Counted from the first letter of the stretch, positions 42,206-54,101 are shown. The stretch: DNA of 64,000 nt from Plumapathes pennacea (GCA_964036295.1 OZ038464.1:26809008-26873007); one strand, 5' to 3'. The notes: generated from the sequence alone by a model not told the origin. A program made the numbers and translations.

Positions 42206-45200
42206 TCAGACCTGCAAGTGACAGTAATTATCATCAAAATATATAATATAATAGGGACAATACTGTCGAAATGAGGATCTCGCTCTTAAGACGGCGGAAA
42301 GCGAAGCAGTGGAAATTTGACAGCTTTTCACTTGCGCCTCTTGTTGTTTGTGTGTTTCAATTAATATTCGATAGTTTGAGTTTACCGTTGTCGTCCTTTT
42401 GGTGTTTGCTATACATCGTGAGGCTGCCGCACTAAAGGTTTCAATGCTTTAAAGTAGTATAGTATATAACGCGACCACTTACGTTCGTGACATCTGCCTG
42501 GTCATTCCAGTGCTCCCATGAAGGATCAGGCCTCGCGGTGGTTGTTGGGATCTCAAATTCCGGTGGCAAAGTCGGGTCTATAGGTACTAAAATGCGAAAG
42601 GATATGCGATAATTATTTTTAACTCCCACATTTTTCTCTCCCTCTTTTTCTTACGTAAGTGACGGCGTTGATAAAAATGACGTCACTGAACCTTCCTGGT
42701 AAGCACCATGCCCGGATACTTTTTACAGCTATTCCACAAAACAACCTCGGTGATCACGTGTAATGTGGACCACAGTCTATTTCGGTCTTTCTTCCTCATC
42801 CTTTCAGTATTGTAACTTTTAAGGACTGTGGACATCTGGCATTCGAGATTCAACATTGAACAGAGGGTAGGGGAGGGTACGTGATTTTTTTTTTCTTTTT
42901 TTCAGAAAAAGGAAACAATTGATAGTAGGCCATTTTCGAGATGCCTTTTGCCTCCGTTTCAAAACGAGGACTAGTGCAAAGCCTTCGTCATGAAAATGAA
43001 GATGTGGGTAAAACAAATTTCCATGTGAAACGCTCTACACGCTCAGAGCAAAATAAAAAGAATTGAAACAATCAATTAAATCATTCTTGATGATGGTTAG
43101 AGTTGGGCTGCAGAGCTGCTGATGTAACAGCAACCGCGCGGACACCCGGAAAAGGAAACAGAAGTGGTCCACTGACAGAAACATTGAGCTACAGAGTGAA
43201 CTCACCACACTTAGGGCAGCACTGTCCTTCGACGGGCACGGGATAATCACACACGGGACAGAACACTCGACGCAAGTGACACAAGGCTCTTCCATTCTCT
43301 TGGCACGTGCATTCTGCACACGACGTGTCAGTCCTCTTTACCCATTGGTCGCCTGCTGACATCACGTGTCCAGCATGAAAGCAATCTGAAGGAGGACAAC
43401 AAGTACAGTAGCTTGACTATTTTTGTACGTACGGGTGTGTATGTTTGCATGTGTGTTCATATGTATGACGTATATAGCTATTTATGTATGCCGTTGTTTA
43501 CACTCGACACTGTTAATAATACTAGCAAGTTATGCAACAACACTAACAATACTCAAGTGAAACCTACAAACTAATACCAACAACACTGCATGCTAACACA
43601 ACTTAGTAACCACACCATTAATAACACTACTGACAACACAAGACTACAAGTCACTACTAATAACACTGCAAATAACACCCTATTAACAACTCTGCTCACC
43701 ACACACAGGGCAGCAGCTCCCAGGCTTGATGACGTACTTCTCACACTCCTTGGAGTGCAGGTCACAGTAGTGCAGGTTGCGGCAATTAGCGGGCTTTCCC
43801 CTGGAACACGTGCACTGTTGGCAGATGGCATTTTCAACACTGCTGTACTCATTGACCATCTTCATGGAGTCCCCTTCGCTGTAGTTCCGCCCGTTCACCA
43901 AACAAGTGGAGGATTCCGCAAGATTGACCACTGAGGACAAATGTGAGTAACAGTGAGAAAGAAATAATGCAATGTTTAATTTCTGTATTGTATGCCCAGT
44001 TGTTCAAAGCACGATTAAGCTAATCCTGGACTAGTTCCAAACCTTTTGTCATCTTCGAACATGAAAATAAGAATTGCGGAACATTATGGAGCAACTTTAA
44101 AGCAGTTGGAAGGATAATCTCGGACAAAGCGTTGAGACACTCCGTGACTGTTACTAACCTTTGATACGGTAAACCGAGTTAGCTAGTGGAGCCCCAACTC
44201 CTTGTTTGCAAGCATTGGACTTTCCGTATGTTGTATACTTTGTTGACGCCTGGCTGTCGCTCCAGCACTCGCCATAATTTTGGACAGCAAACATCTCCCT
44301 GTAGCCATGCGTGTAGGCCTGCTCGGCGCACAGCCTGATAGCCTCGCTCATGTCGGGCCAGTTTTTCCAGAGTTTTTTACCCAGGTACGTCCTGGCATTG
44401 AAGTAGAGTTTCCTAAACATTCTTGGCTTCCCTCTGTCAGCGTAGCACCCGACCGATGAGAACTCCACATTGACTGTTGTGTTCAATACATAAAAATGAA
44501 GAAATATATATATACAAAACATGTAAATAAGTATTACAAATAACTAACTAACTAACTAACTAACTAAATAAATACAATAAATACAATAAAAAAATTTCGA
44601 TCAAAATGAAGAAAAATATATTTTAAATAAACAAATATCTGCTCCTCGGGTCAATTTTCATGTCTTAGTAAGCATTTTAAAAGAAAATAGGCACCGATAT
44701 CAACCGGCTCTTATTGGGACTATAGCCTTGAACAAAATGTTTAGACACTGCGTCTGCTTCGGCCCCTTTCCCTTTTCTCTCTATGGACATTCGAGGAAGT
44801 TCAATATTATAGGGGAGGAAACGTTACAAGATTGTTTTTTTTATTATTATTCTAAAGAAAATCCAAGAAACGGGCTGGTTTTGTCCAAGATTACAGTAGC
44901 CTACGGATACAGCCCCATCTCGCGTTTTACCCGGGGAAGGAGCTGTACCTGCAGGCTAAGATAGCAGTTTTTCCTTGGTACTAACAGCTTTATCGATCAT
45001 TTTGAAGCCGAACTACCAGAGTGTTTGAATTCACAATCTCTGAACAGTGAGTGAAACACAGTGCTGAGAGGCAGGAGGATTGTCATGCCATGCCGAATGC
45101 TCATCTCCGAACCTAAATTTGTCGGAAAATAAGTTTCCAAGATATCACACAGAAGTTGTCATTCCGAGTGTCTCTTATTCTTAACTAGCCACTTGACACA

Positions 45201-46175
45201 CGATTAATCAAGATGATAAGTTAAGGAGGAGCTGACATCCCTCTTGTTGGCAATCTTCCTAACAGTGTACTAACAAAGTTCCTCGTGTGTACTGTTCATG
45301 TACGTGCATTTCATTGTTCCGCTACACACCATTTTTATCCAGAGGTTTGAATTTTGTAGATCTCTGAAAAACACATCAACAGATACAAATGGGTTTAAAC
45401 TGTTCATGGAATACATCAACAGAAAACTTCTTCAGCTAGACTTGAGCATCATACCTGAGTATAAGGCTTTTTATATTTTTTTTTTTTTTCTGGGGAAATC
45501 TGGGTACAGCCTGATACTCAGGTTAATAAATATATGGTAAAATGCTTTCTTTACCCTTTTATTAAACTAAAAATAATGTAAAAATAAACTTCGTTCAACA
45601 GCATTGTGAACACTGCTGTTAGATGAATGTACTCGTGGAGAGTTTTCATCTGTGAATTCGAGTTGGAAGTGCATGAACACTGCTATCAGGTTGTACTCAT
45701 TGAGAGCTTATGCTTGAGTAGCCAAAGGTTTCATTTGACAATATAGGAGTTGGACGTTCCATAGATTGAATCAAGTTTTCTTTTGGTAGTGAAAGGGTTA
45801 AAAGATTAAATGATCAATATAATGTCTCTATTTTAATCATTAAAGAGACCTCTTACCGTAGATGCTTTGCGCGCCCAGTGACTGACGGCGGCCTTTTCGT
45901 GCAGTATCATACAAAAAATGGCGGATTCTCCTGTTTTTCTACGTTTTATCGCGAACTAAATCAGCACAAACTCAGAAAGAGTATTAATTACGGCAAGCAG
46001 CGACAGTCAGATTAATCAGTCATAACGTGGGCTCCTCAGGAAAGTCAAGCTCCGGATGTAAATATAAACATGGGTTCGCAAAGCATTTACGGTTAGAGGA
46101 TATCCTTAAAATTCTCACCTCTTCACTTTTTGACACACAACATAGTAAAACGATCAACAATACGTGAAAGAACAT
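42206..46175 (-). CDS. secreted protein with four-cysteine domain and two VWC domains (VWC gene 1)
   Basis: Minus-strand exons: 46119-46175 (signal peptide), 45857-45881, 44159-44473, 43700-43930, 43206-43385, 42483-42577 and 42206-42211 (last codon and stop), 302 aa. Residues 1-19 form a hydrophobic leader starting MFFHVLLIVLLCC; the exon has a long T tract and cag acceptor just before it, so upstream noncoding exons are likely. Exon 3 encodes a domain starting VGCYAD with further cysteines in RLCAEQA, YGECWSD and NACKQGVG, not matched to a named family. Exons 4 and 5 each encode a cysteine-rich VWC-type domain ending CCPVCG and CCPKCG. A Pro/Thr-rich acidic tail (residues about 270-302) follows. 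VWC domains occur in extracellular matrix and BMP-modulating proteins; the function here is unknown. The 25-base exon 2 and the last two-codon exon are the weakest parts; without the latter the frame would run 11 residues past 42483. Confidence 0.78.
44541..44567. repeat. (AACT)n microsatellite
   Basis: Six to seven AACT units followed by AAAT/ACAAT units, in intron 2 of VWC gene 1. Confidence 0.9.
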
Positions 46176-46184
46176 CTTGTTAAC

Positions 46185-48272
46185 CTGCGTATCACCAAAA
46201 AAAAAAAAAAAAAAAACGATCAGCCCTGTACTATTAGGAGTTGCTATTTTTATTTTTATTTTTATTTTTGCAGTTTTTAAAAGGTTGTTTCTCAAAACGT
46301 ATTCAACATATAACCTTCAAATTTTCGATTATTACTAGTTTGATATGCTCTTTCGATTTCTGGAATCTGTTTGTTTGTAACTTGAAATGTTATTTATGCT
46401 AATTATGGAAAAATTTAAACAAAGACCCGCTCACCAGCGAATAGAAACGTAGAAGAAGCCTGAGTACGAGATTTTCTATTTTGGAAAAACTGGTAACATG
46501 CGGGCGATGGTTCTACAAAATGATTCGTATTTACTGAGAGTGTGAAACTGGTTTGATGTGAGCGCAAGACAAACGAAACAAAAAACAACAACAACAACAA
46601 AACAAAACAAGAAACAAGAAACAAAAAACAAAAACAAAAACAAAAAAAAACAAAAAAAAAAAAAACACGCCGCCAACTTTTGCTCCTAATAAAGATTTGC
46701 GGCTATTCTTTAGTTCGTTACAAAATCAAAGGCACTCAGTTTGGTTCATTTTAGCAGCTGCGTTATTAGACAATTTTAAATTTGCTTTCAAATACCGCGG
46801 TTTACATCAGTTTGTGGTCATTTGAAGGCTCTTGGCGGCAAGGTTAGATTTTTTACTATATTTAGTCATTTCTCTCTTATATATAAAACGCGCAACTATC
46901 GAAATATTTTCTTCTTTCTTTTAGAAGGAAAAACTGAGAAAAAAAAAACTATGAATCTGCCATCAAAACTTTTATCGCTAACATAAAGCGTATATAATAT
47001 GAAATGCTTTATCTTAAACACCGATGTATTCCAAAAACAACAGATAACAGTATTGACGTTATACTTACGGAAAAGGTTGTGTTCTCTCTCCGTGACGAGC
47101 TTTTCAGACGCCGATAATTCGTTGCTTCTCGCGAAGTGTACAGAGACGACAATGTTCAGCGACCTCAGTTAACGTGTTATAAACAGGGTCGCCAACTTTT
47201 CAATATTAACGGGGTACTAAAGGTGTTACCTAATTTAATTTTTTACTTGGAGAAGCATTTCACACTATCCAAGAGCGATACATCGCTTCTAATTTCTTTG
47301 TTAACATTGGAAAGGCAGGTGCTAAAGACAGATTTTAGTAATCGTTAATTGGTTAACAAGGTTATCGGTCTTGAGAGCGAAATAATGAGTTTTTATAATG
47401 GTTTGTTCTGGCAAGATGATCTTGACGTCTTGTACAATTGAAAGTTATCTTTCGTGTTGACGTCTTTAATAAATATGCAAAAAATTATAATTAAAATGTT
47501 CCAATTTCCTGAACGCGTGCTAATTTCAAAGGTTTGGATAAACACTGCTGTTTAGTGAACCTTAATTTCATTTATACCCTCAGGTTAAGACAACGATAAT
47601 TAATTTTGGAAAGTTCTGGTTAATTGCGAAAAAGAACCGATTATTCTAGTCTAAAGACAGTATAGGCAAGAAGGAGTTCAGCTAGTGTCCACGAAAACTT
47701 GCAACCGGCATAAATGAAAGCAAATCGATATTTTCCTAACTTCATAACAAACTCTACTAATAGCGAGCGTTTCAAACAATTATAGGTGCTCGAAAAAGAA
47801 ATATGACTATTTAGCAAAAACTTACCTTTGAATTTAACAGCCTCGTTATTTCTTTGAGGAGACATTCAAACAACGTAGACGCCATGCAAACTGTTGTATT
47901 TTGACCGAAAGTAACTCGTAAAGTTAAACGAGTTGTTTAATTTTTAATACTTTTAATTCTGTATTTTTTGTAGCAATTATTTGAGAAAAATTCAAAAGCG
48001 TGGCAGTGGAAACCTAACTGGTTTACAGATTTTCCTAACAGCGCTTTTCAGGACGATATTCAACAATATTCTATCTCAGGTGTATTCCGATCCCCCCTGG
48101 TTACATCAACAAGGTTATATTGATAAATCCTGTAGCTTTACGCCGGTTAAGTTGAGTGGCTGGAAAATAAGTCATTAATGGAAATGGAGTGCCGTATCTA
48201 AAAATTGGAAACGTGTCCAGGAAAACCAAGTCAGTTATGTCTCCAAGAAAAAAAATTTCACGCGTCACTCGA
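46185..48272 (-). other. 5' region of VWC gene 1 with possible noncoding exons
   Basis: No protein domain is recognised. On the minus strand three stretches have plausible splice borders: 47826 (donor tcaaag then gtaagt) with ATG codons at 47885 and 47865, a stretch ending at 47073 before gtaagtata, and 46435-46459 between an AG and gtgagc. Joined to the first coding exon they meet an in-frame TAA just before the ATG at 46175, so they would be 5' UTR exons. A CAAA-rich tract lies at about 46560-46670. All of this is repeated in copy B. Confidence 0.35.
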
Positions 48273-48457
48273 ATGAGACATACAATGATTGAAGTTAACA
48301 CTGTGGAAATGCCAGACAAGTCTACTACTACTCTCTCAGATTCAAGTTTTCAGGCCTGGCTTGTAGTCTTCCTTCGCTATTGCGTGGTGCCATGCAAGGG
48401 CTTCATGATTGTCAAAAGCAGTCACAATGGCTCCTGTGAACTGCTGTCCAAGTTGTG
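48273..48457 (+). pseudogene. decayed VWC exon, copy A
   Basis: The right end reads NCCPSC followed by a split Gly codon and the donor gtgagtta, the same as the end of the VWC exon at 53098-53334 (GDCCPSC, gtgagtta). Upstream, another frame gives MPDKSTTTLSDSSFQ and then YCVVPCKG, which resemble the MEIPVKDKPLLDSQYQ and YCESGQKG parts of the VWC exon of gene 3. A frame change is therefore needed, and a TGA interrupts the CCPSC frame. It is a frameshifted remnant. Confidence 0.55.
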
Positions 48458-49223
48458 GTGAGTTAGAGTCTTAAAAGTGTAATACTTAAAAATGCTCACT
48501 AATTGTTTCAAAGTGATTGTTGTATTTCTTCGAATCCACGCGAAATTCTGGGGATGTTGTGCGATTAACCATTTTACTGTCAAACTAACAGAAATTCTCT
48601 AAACCTTTCAAGAACAAAATGTGTGAATAATGTGGCGAGAATTGATAGTTCAGTTATAAGTTTCATCTGAGTAAAAAAGCGGCAAATTGTTCACAATGTG
48701 GGTACATCTCTGGTAAAAAAAAGAAATCGAAGTCGATCACTGCTGGGAGTGAAAAAGTCGAGAAGTCGAGAATGTTTTACGCCTCATACTCCTAAGGGAT
48801 AGACTTGACTGACGGACGGACTGACGCAGGCTTGACCGCACTAAGGTCGTGCTTCTCATTAAAGTGGGACGCCCACCTTAAAAAACGTGACAGTCGCATT
48901 CTTAAGATGAAAAAGTATTGGTTATTATTCCTAAAAAAAGTTATGTTACGTATTAATCTGGTATTAATCCTCTTATTAATCTTAAAGAACTTGACAGCCG
49001 CATTCTCAAGAGGAAAAAGTACTGATTATTATTCCTAAAAGGAACTTATGTTACTTATTAATCCTCCTCCGCACTCAAGTGGGGCAACGACAAAGAAGCG
49101 ACCACGGGGGAGGCTAAATATTTCCTTGATTTCGTAAAATCACTTGAACGACGGACGTCATGTCGACATTCTGGACGTGTCCGGCAGCACGTACTATTGA
49201 CTATTCTTCCGCAGCCACAACAA
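48458..49223. other. noncoding part of duplicated segment, with a tandem doublet and MITE remnant
   Basis: At about 48884-49074 a block of roughly 100 bases (gacagtcgcattcttaagat, gaaaaagtattggttattat, tcctaaaa) occurs twice in tandem. Around 48620-48680 the phrase gagaattgatagtt followed by tttcatctgagta matches the interior of the MITE at 52677-52867, so a piece of that family is present. No gene is seen. Confidence 0.6.
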
Positions 49224-49229
49224 TATAAG
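49224..49229 (+). promoter_or_regulatory. TATA box of small-peptide unit, copy A
   Basis: TATAAG lies about 30 bases before aagatttcattccagt, a plausible start site, and about 75 bases before a GTAAGAA donor at 49301. The identical arrangement is found at 62656 in copy B. Confidence 0.5.
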
Positions 49230-49383
49230 AGGACCGCTTTGAGATGCGTTAAGATTTCATTCCAGTTTGGATCTCACTGCAGAAGGACAGACATCAGCTG
49301 GTAAGAAAGGAGACCATACTGCTTTAAAGTACTCAGATAGTTTAGCTTCATAGGTACCTTTCTAACTTAGTTATTTTGACGAG

Positions 49384-49581
49384 ATGAGTTTGCTGCAGTT
49401 TTCTTGTTTGAAATGTATTTTACTCTCCATCATTTGGCGTTGTATTTTGCACACAATGCCGCTAAGAAGTGTACCGCTTAATTACATACGCTTGTATGCG
49501 TTTTTTCCTGACAAAATGCAAAAACAAAAGTGCAACCAAAATACACTGATTTACGAGCAAGAAACTTCAACCCAAAATTGA
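49384..49581 (+). CDS. hypothetical 65-residue peptide in a TATA-driven three-exon unit, copy A
   Basis: The proposed transcript starts near 49254, has exon 1 to 49300 (donor gtaagaa), exon 2 at 49371-49582 (acceptor after a ctaac branch-like sequence, donor gtaagtat), and exon 3 from 49744 (acceptor ctttttctcacag) with AATAAA at 49790-49795. Exon 2 carries the whole frame, from ATG 49384 to TGA 49579-49581, one base before its donor. The peptide begins MSLLQFSCLKCILLSIIW, a hydrophobic stretch that could be a signal or anchor, and has Cys and Lys/Gln-rich parts; no family is recognised. Copy B encodes the same peptide. Coding is uncertain: the sequence is too recently duplicated for conservation to be evidence. 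Confidence 0.4.
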   Translation: MSLLQFSCLKCILLSIIWRCILHTMPLRSVPLNYIRLYAFFPDKMQKQKCNQNTLIYEQETSTQN

Positions 49582-49815
49582 CGTAAGTATAGACATAAGT
49601 GGCATTGTTTGGTCTACAATACATCGGGTATTAATAATCGATGCTGTTATTCCTTATATATAATGTATTATCAATCATAAGTTAAACGCCGTAAGAGTTA
49701 TCCCTTTCACTCCAATGAACTGCAGTTTATCTTTTTCTCACAGAGATATGCCACACAGTATGGAAAACCTGGCATTTATAGCTTTCTTAAATAAAAGTTG
49801 ATTGAGATATCATTT

Positions 49816-51676
49816 CTCATTTCATCATTACTCATCCTTATTTATCGTTGGGAGAATTTGTATTCTGAGCATGGGAGAAAAATGGTTAAGTACTCTTACG
49901 GCGTAGCTTATCCACATCAGCCTTGTACTTTTCATCTCCACGCCGACACAAATTAAACTGGAGCCGTGGTGAGACTTGCGTTTAGAACATAGCCGCTTAA
50001 AACGCCATAAAACTCATCACTTCTTTTCAAATTTCGCTCCGTGTACAAGCAAGTGTGACTCAAATATGGTGTAGTATGCGCGCTTGTAAACGAGCGACGA
50101 ATGTTCAAGAGATATACGTCAAGTGAAAATGAGCGACACAAAGTCCATAAGATAATTATGCATGCGTCAATTGAAAGCGAGCGACGAATGTACAACAGAT
50201 ATACGTCAGGTAAAAACGAATACAAGCGCAAGTACACGAGAGTCCTTATTTGACAGTGAAAACAGGCTCGATTTACAGGCACAAGCAAACTAGTCATCGC
50301 TTATTTCACGGCGCAAGCGCCAGGACATAAATTTCTTGTGCTCGTTTCTGCGCCTGTTTGGTTTTTGAAGCAAATCTTCTGTGCTGCATCAGTCGTAAAG
50401 CCATGATTTTAGTTCTTTATTTTTATTTTTATTTTTTGCCCTTGGTAGATTCAATTTTACCCCAGTTCAATTTCGCCCTTGGCAAATTTAAGGGAAAATT
50501 ACGTGGAGGTATTCGAGTTATTTGTTTTGTCTAAAAGATAGGTGTGTGCGGCTCTTCTCTAACTTGTTTTCGTTGAACATATCAGTTCGTCACGTATCAT
50601 TAGAACTAACAGCACGAATAACTGATGGAGTATCGCCTTGTGCCCAAATGTTATATCATATTAGACTGAGCCGTTCCATTCAGGTGGAATCGATCCGTGA
50701 TCAGTATAGAGATTTAGCTGGCGCGCCTAAATTTCACACTGGAAAATTTGGATTACCAAAGACTTGGCGTCGATCTAATAAAACATCGGCCGCTCACCCT
50801 CTTCTCGCATTTAGCGGCTGGAGTGATTTCCGATCTATAAATTTGCGAGGTGTAAAAGGGCCCTCAAACAGAAAACATATAATCGTGATAGTTTGATATC
50901 AAACAGAAGCAAAATCTAAAAGGATCATCTTGGAAACGCCGCAGTGTTTGCATAACATTCATGAGAGCAACAAAGAACCGGAACTTTCATTGTCTTGTGC
51001 CTTTACATATTTAAAAACACATTGTACAATTTGCATTCATGTGGACGAGGCCTAATTTTAAATATCCCCGAACGTGATAAATAGATTTGCCCTGAAGGCA
51101 ATCCAAGACAGCCAAGCGGGGCCGAGCAACAAATGAATAGATAACAAAGGAAAGAATAAATGAAAGAAAGAGAATGGAATACAACAGATGTAACCGAAAA
51201 CCGAGCTCGCTTCACTCTTCTGTATAGTATAGTGTTGCTGCAGCATAATGTAGTGTAGTGTATTGTAGTTTAATTAATGTAACGTGTAGTGTAGTGTGGT
51301 GTAGTATATAATGTAGTGTGTTGTAATATAATTATGTGGTCTAGTGTAGTGTGGTGCAGTATGATGTAGTGTACAGTGTAGTGTAGTGTACAGTGTAGTG
51401 TAGTGTGGTGTAGTATATAATGTAGTGTGTTGTAATATAATTATGTGGTCTAGTGTAGTGTGGTGCAGTATGATGTAGTGTATACAGTGTAGTGTAGTGT
51501 AGTTCAGTGTGGTGCGGTTAATGTTGTAGTATACAATGCAGAGTAGTGTAGTGTAGTGTAGTGTACAGTTTACTATATTATCTCCTCTGGGAGCCATGTA
51601 AAAAGGGAAGGAATTCTCTCATCATGCATTTCCCCCTTTCTCAGTTCCGTCACACTTTTCAAGTAAATTCGCCAAG
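49816..51676. other. intergenic between small-peptide unit and VWC gene 2
   Basis: No gene is recognised. Copy A of the large repeat ends at 50085. At about 50086-50220 a short block (gagcgacgaatgt, agatatacgtca) occurs twice. A tagtg-rich tandem repeat fills 51240-51575. A pyrimidine-rich acceptor (ccccctttctcag) ends at 51644, so VWC gene 2 may have a spliced 5' UTR. Confidence 0.55.
51240..51575. repeat. TAGTG-type repeat with a higher-order unit of about 110-120 bases
   Basis: tagtgtagtgt units include two tandem copies of a longer block (gtggtgtagtatataatgta, gtgtgttgtaatataattat, gtggtctagtgt), at about 51295 and 51408. The composition resembles the array at the left edge of the window. 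Confidence 0.88.
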
Positions 51677-51946
51677 ATGGTCAACCAGCTCTGTGTTATA
51701 TTTTTGTTCATGGCTTTTGCGGTGAACTTCCAAGTCTCAGAGGGACGTTTCTTTGAAGAGGTACGTTTATTTATTTTTTTTATTTTACGCTATTGTGACG
51801 TCAATTGGGAAACTAGTGTAATGAATTTTCGTTCATTTCCCTGTTGCAGTTGCCAGAGATGTTGGATGCTGGTCAAAGTAAGTACTACAGTTCTTTTCTC
51901 TATAAATTTGTTTATCGTGTTTTCTGAAAGGATAAGGTTGACTTAC

Positions 51947-51994
<48 letters not shown>

Positions 51995-54101
51995 ACTAAC
52001 TGATTGAATGATATTATCAAACGTTAATGTTGAAACACTGTGTACCTCAGTCAGCAATATTTCTAACATAGCGTTTTGATCACTTTGCCATCATAGTTCC
52101 TTCGAACCTGCAGGCAGTCGGTTGTTTCCAACTTCCTCGGAACAAATCTGCTCCTTTCAAGGCATTTTTTAGCGGACGTTACAGCGATAAACAGCTCCGT
52201 AAAAAAGATCCTGTGTCAAGATGTTCTGACCAAGCAACTCTGGAAAATATCATCCTATTTGGCGTGAATGCGTTCCCTATCAAAGAGAAAACGAAAGTCG
52301 TCTGTCTTCGCGAAATCATAAAAAGGCAACATCTCCTTCAAGACTCAGTCGACTGTCAAGATGGCGTCGGTGGGGCGAGATCAGTTTATGTGTATGAATT
52401 TGTGGAGACTACTCCCCCGCCAGGTACTGATAAAAACTATCACTGTGCAGGAGAAAGAGAGCGTAACAACTTTAGGCCCGGTTCACACGTTGCTCTTCAC
52501 ATACGCCGAACCCAGTCCATATTACCTCAAACGATGGTTTTCGCTCATTTGAATTTAGATAGTTCGGCGCATGTGAAGAGCAATGTCTGAACCGGGCCAA
52601 AGTTAAGTAACAGTTCTTGCAAAGCTAAGCAATGGGATTGCACAAGGGATTTTATATTCACTCGTGCCGCGAATCTTTAACCCTTTCACTCCCAAGCTCA
52701 AAATGCAGATTCTCCCAACATTCTAAGAGGGAAATGTAGACTGAAGTGATGTAATGAGAATTGATAGTTTAATCATCTTTCATCTGAGCAATATCAGAAA
52801 TCAAGTTCTCCTTGAGAGACTGAAAGAGAAAATTGAAGTTGATTACTCTTGGGATTGAAAGGTTTAACTCACTAGCTCGCTGCTATTCCATTGCATGTAT
52901 AATACACCACCTGCTTTCTACAACTACTGTTGAGAATTTATATATTCTTTGTATGACTTGAACGTGGCACACTAAGCCATGCACACACCATAATTGCTAT
53001 CCAATACCTGCATCTTCAACTGAGTCAATGTGTAACATCTATTTATGAACGTAAAGTGCTCTAAACTACTAAATAATATTGTTTCAATCATTTTCAGGAG
53101 AAGTTAGCTCTCAGTGCGAGTATAATGGGAAGACGTTCAATGAAGGTGACATTATGAAAATGTTAGACCAATATGATCCGATCAAGCCAGAGGCAAACTG
53201 CGTTGAGTGCACGTGTCAAAGTGGAAAATCGACTCAGAATTGTCCTGTTATTCAGTATTGTGAAGGCGAATTAAAAGGGTTACAGTACTGTGAAAAGATT
53301 TCGGTGGCTTCTGGAGATTGCTGTCCAAGTTGTGGTGAGTTAAGTTAGAGTTGTTAAATGTAGAATTCTAAGAGATCACAAGCCACCATTGTCGGACTTC
53401 ACCAACACCACCACCACCATTAGGGAGTTTAAGAAACCTAGGACGGCGACGGCAACGCGAGGAACCAAAAAATAGTGTCTCTGTTTTCCCTGTCTTTGTA
53501 ACTTTGCCTATTCTTAGGTTGCTCAATTTGTTCCGTTTTTGCCGAGGTTCTATTGATTTCATCGTTTCCTACTAAGAAGAACGACTGCCGTTATTTTATC
53601 GAACTGTCGTCCACGTCCTGACAACGACGTAAAAAAGAAGCATTTGAAGTCACACGCGAGAGCACGGCGACCCCGAGAACACGTCAATTTCAGATATTCA
53701 CGTGCTTCTTTTGTCTTCTTTGATTAGTTTTATTGTTTCACCGACGTCGCCGTCGTCCTCTCGCGTCCTGTATCTTATAGTCCCTATTGTCAAGACTTTT
53801 AAATTCATCATTATCAACAGCATCTTCGTACTTCACAGTATTATCCTCACCATGCATCTGGTTATTAATCGGTCAAGCAATTAAGACTTACTAAATTTTA
53901 CAACTTTTGTTTCATTCGTCTTTTGTTCAAACAGAATGTGTTAACAAGGGAAAGGTCGTGGAAGAGGGCAAGGAGTGGAAGGTGAAGAAACTTATAGAGA
54001 AAGGTTCGGGCTTTAAAAAGTACTCAGAGTGGACATTCCGGTGTCTTGGAAATAACAGAGGAGAAGCAAAGGAATCGAATGAGGTTATAGAGTTTTCCTG
54101 A
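51677..54101 (+). CDS. secreted protein with four-cysteine domain, VWC and half-VWC (VWC gene 2)
   Basis: Exons: 51677-51760, 51850-51877, 52097-52423, 53098-53334 and 53935-54101 (TGA), all GT-AG with phases 0,1,1,1; 280 aa. Residues 1-24 are a signal peptide (hydrophobic core VIFLFMAFAVNF). A 28-base linker exon follows. Exon 3 has the same unnamed domain as gene 1: VGCF at its start, RCSDQAT, VVCL, and VDCQDGVGGARS near its end. Exon 4 is a VWC domain with CEYNGKTFNEGD, CVECTCQSGK, YCEGELKG and GDCCPSCG. Exon 5 resembles only the N-terminal half of a second VWC (ECVNKGKVVEEGKEW) and then diverges to a polar tail. The product is probably extracellular. It is paralogous to genes 1 and 3 by exon order and phase; the biochemical role is unknown. 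Confidence 0.85.
51947..51993. repeat. (TGAT)n microsatellite
   Basis: About 11 perfect ATTG/TGAT units in intron 2 of VWC gene 2. Confidence 0.95.
52468..52606. mobile_element. MITE in intron 3 of VWC gene 2
   Basis: aactttaggcccggttcaca, then cgttgctcttcacatacgcc, at the left; the right end is the inverse (ggcgcatgtgaagagcaatg, tctgaaccgggccaaagtt). The inverted repeats cover about 45 of 139 bases on each side, nearly the whole element. The left end is 45 bases after the donor of exon 3. Confidence 0.8.
52677..52867. mobile_element. MITE with TTAA ends in intron 3 of VWC gene 2
   Basis: TTAA at 52677-52680 and 52864-52867 bracket inverted ends ccctttcactcccaag and cttgggattgaaagg. Length 191 bases. 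Related sequence lies in the 4.25-kb repeat near 48620-48740. The TTAA borders suggest piggyBac-type mobilisation. Confidence 0.7.
53421..53786. mobile_element. MITE-like element in intron 4 of VWC gene 2
   Basis: The left end tagggagtttaagaaaccta then ggacggcgacgg, and the right end read on the minus strand as tagggactataagatacagg then acgcgagagg, form imperfect inverted repeats. Length 366 bases. CG-rich subterminal blocks (ggcgacgg against ccgtcgtc) also pair. Confidence 0.65.

Larger units (their letters stand above)
45840..50085. repeat. 4.25-kb direct repeat, copy A
   Basis: From ttaaagagacctcttaccgt to gtatgcgcgctt the sequence is repeated almost base for base at 59262-63566, in the same orientation with a period of 13422 bases. 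Differences by eye are scattered single substitutions, homopolymer length changes, and a 50-60 base insertion in copy B. The repeat contains exons 1 and 2 of VWC gene 1 on the minus strand, a decayed VWC exon at 48273-48457 and the 65-residue peptide unit at 49224-49795 on the plus strand. No terminal repeats or target duplication are evident, so this looks like a segmental duplication and not a transposon. Confidence 0.93.
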
